Of a stretch of 64,000 nt of DNA, positions 60,404 to 64,000 are shown in pieces. Both the position numbers and the translations under genes were made by a program. Origin of the DNA: Bacillota bacterium (GTDB taxonomy: Bacteria > Bacillota > Clostridia > Lachnospirales > Lachnospiraceae); NCBI GenBank assembly GCA_023399055.1, contig JAEWQV010000014.1:702645-766644 (forward strand). The letters run 5' to 3'. The first letter of the stretch is position 1; each line of letters opens with the position of its first letter. Under the pieces are notes generated by a model. That model did not search any database and was not told the DNA's origin. It saw only the letters and a program-made list of their open reading frames with translations.

Positions 60404-62161
60404 TTATTGGGATACCATATACAGGGAATAAAAATATCCTTTTTCCTTCATTAGTTCTTCAAAAGTACCCTGTTCTGTCAGACTTCCATTCTGTAAAACA
60501 AAAATTTTATCATACTTTCTTAAAATTGCTTCTTCCAGGCGATGGGTCACAATAATTCTTGTTAAATCTTCAATTTCCAGTATGGAGTTGGTGATAGCCA
60601 CCGCTGTTGTTGCGTCCAGTGCAGCTGTTGCTTCGTCCACAAGCATGACAGAGCTTCCTTTTAAAAGACATCTGGCAATGGAGATACGCTGTCGTTCGCC
60701 TCCGGATAATCCATTCCCATTTTCTCCACAAGCATAGTTCATCCCTTTTTGTTCAATCAGGGCTGATAAACCTGCCTGTTTTATGGCACAGTTAATTCTG
60801 TCCTGGTTAAATTCCTTAAACATAGTAATATTATTTTGGATATTGCTGTCAAACACAAATACATTCTGCTGAATCATAGACATCAATTCATATAAGGAAT
60901 CCAGATTGATCTGTTTTAATTCCTTTCCATCATATCGAATCTCACCCTGATAGGTAAAATAACTTCCCATAAGAAGATTTAACAACGTGGACTTCCCACT
61001 ACCGGAACCACCAACCAGAGCGTAACTTTTCCCAGCTTCAAATTGAATAGAAATATCCTTTAAAATAGTCTGTTCTTCTTCATACCCAAAGCTTACCTGC
61101 TTTAGTTCAATGGCGTTATTCAGTGTCCTACCTATTGAAATTCCACTTTGTTCCACATGTTCGGATAAAGAGAGCGCCAGTTTATCAACCAGCCCCAGGG
61201 CTGCTTTACGGTTCGCCAGAATCTGTGGAACTTCTCCAATAGGACTGACTACAAAGTTCATCAGCTGTACAAAAATAATGACCACACCAGCTGTAATTGC
61301 TTGGCTTTGTAGGGCCAGATAGGCACCAAATAAAAACACACCAAACTGTGCAACAATTCCTGCAATTCCCCCAATCATCTGGATCAAAATCTCAATCTGT
61401 CTTCTTTTTCTTTTAGAAAGCTCTGCCTCTTCATTGCTTTCGCGAAAGAGTTTCATCATTTCTTTTTCTACTTTAAAGCTTTTTACCACAGAAAATCCAG
61501 TCAGCATATCTTTCACTAATCCAAGAAAACTTTCATTCTTATTGGATACTGTTTTTTCCACGTCGGCCAGTCTGTTTCCTGATAGTATAGAGCCAATCAC
61601 AGGGCATAGGGATAATATAACAGCTGCCAGTGTCAGCAGGGGACTATAATAGAGCATCATCAAAAAGGCACCGGTGAACATAACAATCTGCTGAATCAGC
61701 GGAAATATTTTTGCTAGATAGTTTTTTTCAATACTGGTAGCATCATTGGATAGTGCCGATAAATACGCTGAGGTATTTTCTGTTGCAAAGGAGCTAATAC
61801 TTTTTTTGGAAATCTCTGAAAATACCATGTTTTTATACTGAGCCATTGCCTTCTCCACAAAACGTGGATTGGTTTTCTGCTCTAATACGAAAACCGCTAT
61901 TAATACAAGAGCAAGACTGATACTGATGATAAGAAGCTGCAACAAATTAAATGCCTGATTGCTCCCAGTTGCTGCATCAATAATCTGCTGCAATAACCAG
62001 GATATAATCAAGTTCGTTGCTGCAGACAGCAGAGTTGCCAGCAGGGCTCCGGTAAAATTCATATGATTATTGTGCATAAACTGTGCCCTTAGCTTATGGC
62101 TTAACTGTATGGCAGCTTGATTTTGTGCTGTCGTTTCTTCTTTCTTTCCTTTTTTACTCAT
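60404..62161 (-). CDS. ABC transporter, fused permease and ATPase (exporter)
   Basis: A 585-residue half-transporter. The N-terminal 335 residues hold six membrane helices of the type I exporter fold. The ATPase domain has Walker A LVGGSGSGKSTLLNLL near 378-393, signature LSGGERQRISIARCLL, Walker B VMLVDEATAALD and the switch His in IIVTHRLE. AAGGGG precedes the ATG. Such proteins work as homo- or heterodimers exporting drugs, lipids or peptides; only one half is encoded here, so it may homodimerise. It starts 24 bp after the XRE-TPR regulator gene, which probably controls it. Confidence 0.93.
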   Translation of the reverse strand: MSKKGKKEETTAQNQAAIQLSHKLRAQFMHNNHMNFTGALLATLLSAATNLIISWLLQQIIDAATGSNQAFNLLQLLIISISLALVLIAVFVLEQKTNPRFVEKAMAQYKNMVFSEISKKSISSFATENTSAYLSALSNDATSIEKNYLAKIFPLIQQIVMFTGAFLMMLYYSPLLTLAAVILSLCPVIGSILSGNRLADVEKTVSNKNESFLGLVKDMLTGFSVVKSFKVEKEMMKLFRESNEEAELSKRKRRQIEILIQMIGGIAGIVAQFGVFLFGAYLALQSQAITAGVVIIFVQLMNFVVSPIGEVPQILANRKAALGLVDKLALSLSEHVEQSGISIGRTLNNAIELKQVSFGYEEEQTILKDISIQFEAGKSYALVGGSGSGKSTLLNLLMGSYFTYQGEIRYDGKELKQINLDSLYELMSMIQQNVFVFDSNIQNNITMFKEFNQDRINCAIKQAGLSALIEQKGMNYACGENGNGLSGGERQRISIARCLLKGSSVMLVDEATAALDATTAVAITNSILEIEDLTRIIVTHRLEEAILRKYDKIFVLQNGSLTEQGTFEELMKEKGYFYSLYMVSQ

Positions 62162-62185
62162 GACACATCCCCTTTTTGGTATCTG

Positions 62186-63265
62186 TTAGTTTTTGTTCGT
62201 TTTATTGGTTATGTTACTCCAGGTTTCTTTCAGAAAATCAGTATTACTTTCCTCCATCAAAATAATTCTTTCTACACTTTCCATGGCAGTTTCCCCTGTA
62301 TCATCACCAAAAATCTGCTTTTTCCCTTTGTAAAACTTAATGTTCTGAGCATTATAATCCGGTGCTGCATCAAACTTTTTCGCATGTTCATATGCTTTTA
62401 TCAAGCAACTTTCTGCCTCTTGAAACTGCTGATTTTTGGTATAAAACTGTGACATACCTGCAAGAAGAATTACCTGAATTTTGTCAATATAGGAAACCTG
62501 ATCGTCCTTTCTAAGATGCATAGAAAGGTCGTACATCATATTTAAAACCTCACATGAAATCTTATAATCCTTCCTTTCATTATATGCATTGGCAAATCCC
62601 ACACAGCAGCGCATGAACTGTGCAATATTATCCAGCAGACATTCTGAAAGATAGGAAAATGCTTCCTGTGAATTCTTTCCTTGCGACATTAACATACCTA
62701 TGATGCTGTTGTTAATACCACAGTAATTATATTTTTTCAAATGCTCATAGGCCTCTTCTGTTTTTCCAAGAAAAGATAAAACCTCACCAATACTTACCTG
62801 AATGGACAGCTCACTGACATGTTCATCCTGACTCTGCCCCACCAGAGGACAGCTGCGTCGGTAGAGTTCCAAAGCTTTTTCCAACGATTCCTGATTTCCC
62901 CGCTCAACACCATGCATCATAAAAAGCGCTGCACTTTGGTATATTATGTCAAAGTGATTGGGATATCTGCGAATTGCATTAAGAGCAACTTCTGTTCCCT
63001 TATCGTATTGTTTCTCAAAGCGAAAGGTCTTGATTTCTTCCGCAAGATCATCGGACGAATGATCCATAAGCTGAAACGAGAACAATACATCCAGCGAAAT
63101 CCCAAAGAGTCTGGCAAGCTTAGGTAGTAGCATAATGTCCGGGTTTGACAGTCCCGATTCCCACTTGGAAACAGCTCCTATGGTTACACCCATCACTTCA
63201 GCCAGTTGCTCCTGAGTTAATTTCATCTCTTTGCGATAAGCTTTAATGGTTTCATTTAACATCAT
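62186..63265 (-). CDS. XRE-family regulator with TPR-like C-terminal domain
   Basis: A 359-residue protein. An N-terminal Cro/CI-type helix-turn-helix occupies about 5-60 (IKAYRKEMKLTQEQLAEVMGVTIGAVSKWESGLSNPDI). The remaining 290 residues are all helical, with repeated pairs such as YDKGTEVALNAIRRYPNHFDIIYQSAALFMM and QFQEAESCLIKAYEHAKKF, in the manner of TPR units. Firmicute regulators of this design often bind peptides. It lies directly upstream of the ABC exporter gene. GAGGAAAAC precedes two adjacent ATG codons, so the start may be one codon later. Confidence 0.88.
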   Translation of the reverse strand: MMLNETIKAYRKEMKLTQEQLAEVMGVTIGAVSKWESGLSNPDIMLLPKLARLFGISLDVLFSFQLMDHSSDDLAEEIKTFRFEKQYDKGTEVALNAIRRYPNHFDIIYQSAALFMMHGVERGNQESLEKALELYRRSCPLVGQSQDEHVSELSIQVSIGEVLSFLGKTEEAYEHLKKYNYCGINNSIIGMLMSQGKNSQEAFSYLSECLLDNIAQFMRCCVGFANAYNERKDYKISCEVLNMMYDLSMHLRKDDQVSYIDKIQVILLAGMSQFYTKNQQFQEAESCLIKAYEHAKKFDAAPDYNAQNIKFYKGKKQIFGDDTGETAMESVERIILMEESNTDFLKETWSNITNKTNKN

Positions 63266-63426
63266 GTTTTCCTCAATCTTTCCATATTTTCATTCTATCA
63301 GATAATATCAAATAAAACAGATACTGTTTTTACTATTAGTAATATTTAAATTATACCATTGGTAAAGTTATTAAAAAGTATACCTTTACGCTTCTAATCT
63401 GTCAACTCAACCTTATCCACTGCAAT

Positions 63427-63690
63427 CTATACGGATTCCGGCATTTTAAACCCACTTGTTGATATACTATTCTGAGTAAATACAAGATTACCGATATAAT
63501 TACTAACATAAGCTATACCGGCTGTGCAGTCGCTTAATTCCGCATAGGAATAATAGGCCTCCACCCCTTTTGTATTCTGCATTCCAATAAAATCATAGGG
63601 TATGCAGCTGTTACCTCATTATATTTTCCAGACCAATATTTGGCATAACTTTTCCCAGAATCAATTTCTTTGGAAACAAGTTGAAATCCT
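63427..63690 (-). pseudogene. Decayed gene fragment, probable secreted protein
   Basis: Two protein-like stretches lie in different minus-strand frames. The first, from about 63687, reads GFQLVSKEIDSGKSYAKYWS and continues to about 63600. The second runs to a TAG at 63427-63429 and includes GVEAYYSYAELSDCTAGIAYVSNY and TSGFKMPESV. A frameshift joins them, and after the TAG the frame reads on as IAVDKVELTD. There is no start codon with a ribosome site. It may be related to the carbohydrate-binding protein at the window end; the family is not recognised. Confidence 0.45.
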
Positions 63691-63717
63691 TAAATTATAT
63701 GAATTTACATAAACCAA

Positions 63718-63749
63718 ACAAGATGAAACGACAAGTCGTTTTATCTTGT
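63718..63749. other. 15-bp inverted repeat
   Basis: ACAAGATGAAACGAC pairs with GTCGTTTTATCTTGT with one G-T mismatch and almost no loop. It lies 9 bp from the next hairpin and may act with it as a double transcription stop. Confidence 0.45.
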
Positions 63750-63757
63750 CATGAATA

Positions 63758-63803
63758 AGGACCCTGGTCTGTTTGGTGTTACCCCAAATCAGACCAAGGT
63801 CCT
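63758..63803. terminator. Long hairpin terminator after the F5/8C gene
   Basis: AGGACCCTGGTCTGTTTGG pairs with CCAAATCAGACCAAGGTCCT with two mismatches around an 8-nt loop. It is about 70 bp past the stop of the gene that runs off the window. A T-rich stretch lies on the plus-strand side. Confidence 0.65.
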
Positions 63804-63871
63804 CCTTCTGTTATTTTTTATTATAGTTGAACTAACTTATTATCTTAATACTTAGATACAATTACATACCA

Positions 63872-64000
63872 TCAATTCCTATGTCCCATAACCTTAACAT
63901 CCCATATGGAATAGCCATAAGGTAATGCTCTCTCAATTCCCTGGAATTTAACATATCTTGCATTAACTGCAGAAAAATTCAGGGTTTCGATTCCACCGCT
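63872..64000 (-). CDS. C-terminal end of an F5/8 type C (discoidin/CBM32-like) domain protein, partial
   Basis: The last 42 codons and a TGA at 63872-63874 are visible. The sequence FSAVNARYVKFQGIERALPYGYSIWDVKVMG is the final strand pair of an F5/8 type C domain, where ARYVKF and YGYSIWDVKV form the closing beta-strands. These domains bind carbohydrate on secreted glycosidases or surface proteins. The rest of the gene lies outside the window, so the catalytic part, if any, is unknown. Confidence 0.75.
   Translation of the reverse strand, partial: SGGIETLNFSAVNARYVKFQGIERALPYGYSIWDVKVMGHRN

Overview
The window looks like the chromosome of a low-GC, spore-forming anaerobic Firmicute, most likely a Lachnospiraceae-type Clostridia. 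This is an inference from gene content: a DUF1538/P-II pair, GPH sugar symporter plus GH13, LysM-GH18 spore-type protein, a DUF326 four-helix protein, larBCE, a bacterial staygreen homologue and AT-rich intergenic DNA with strong AGGAGG ribosome sites. I saw no rRNA, tRNA, CRISPR array, prophage or insertion sequence.

Region 1 (1-15.3 kb) is a hexarate block. A minus-strand operon runs garR, gudD, a DapA-family lyase, garD, then tctC, tctB and tctA. It is divergent from garK and a 2-hydroxyacid dehydrogenase. A PrpR-type regulator lies just beyond tctA. Together they predict uptake of a glucarate- or galactarate-like acid and its conversion to pyruvate and 2-phosphoglycerate, with a DapA-family protein standing where GarL normally acts. 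The 432-bp divergent region holds an inverted pair of 13-nt sites.

Region 2 (15.3-24.4 kb) carries an AEC permease, a lipoprotein, a GH13 alpha-glucosidase with an unusual N-terminal extension, a GPH symporter, an AraC/GyrI regulator, an aldo/keto reductase, an orphan hairpin with a T tract, a Cys-rich metal-binding protein and a chimeric relic. The relic joins a copy of the ABC-F leader promoter to a copy of the cfa 3' end.

Region 3 (24.4-30.6 kb) is a chemosensory operon (cheA, cheW, mcp, HD-GYP) divergent from a catalytic-domain-only tyrosine recombinase; both share repeats of TAATGTAAC. Region 4 (30.9-38.2 kb) has an ECF sigma factor, a membrane protein, a three-gene ABC transporter and a LysM-GH18 protein that lacks the catalytic acid, followed by cyclopropane fatty acid synthase.

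Region 5 (38.5-45.4 kb) holds larB, larC and larE (nickel-pincer cofactor synthesis, no larA in view), an ABC-F ATPase behind a leader peptide and intrinsic terminator, a SRPBCC protein and a DUF4865 protein.

Region 6 (45.6-54.4 kb) is the most system-like part. A four-carbon-acid-sugar kinase (DUF1537), an Fe-alcohol dehydrogenase, a DapA-family lyase, a PdxA2-type dehydrogenase, a DASS-like permease and a lone VOC domain form one operon. It is divergent from a second PrpR-type regulator. Both promoters carry the same 16-nt site exactly 2 nt after the -10 box. Both PrpR-type regulators in the window lack the GAFTGA loop needed to engage sigma-54, so they look like sigma-A-era derivatives of that family. 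A sialidase-like relic sits inside the operon.

Region 7 (54.4-64 kb) is a mixed set: SDR, staygreen homologue, epimerase, uracil-DNA glycosylase-family protein, SagB-type nitroreductase, a Lon-N-like fragment, a quinone reductase divergent from an HxlR regulator, an ABC exporter with an XRE-TPR regulator, a frameshifted secreted-protein remnant and the C-terminal end of an F5/8C-domain protein.

Gene-free stretches over 300 bp: 12548-12979 (regulatory sites and a hairpin), 20868-21189 (a terminator and a 10-bp-stem hairpin at 21156-21184), 23228-23666 (orphan hairpin), 24009-24382 (two terminators and the relic), 30615-30929 (long hairpin), 36684-37086 (hairpin, otherwise plain AT-rich DNA), 38245-38683 (an open frame after larE, no clear gene), 43969-44281 (ABC-F leader), 45354-45734 (one terminator), 63266-63871 (decayed gene and hairpins).
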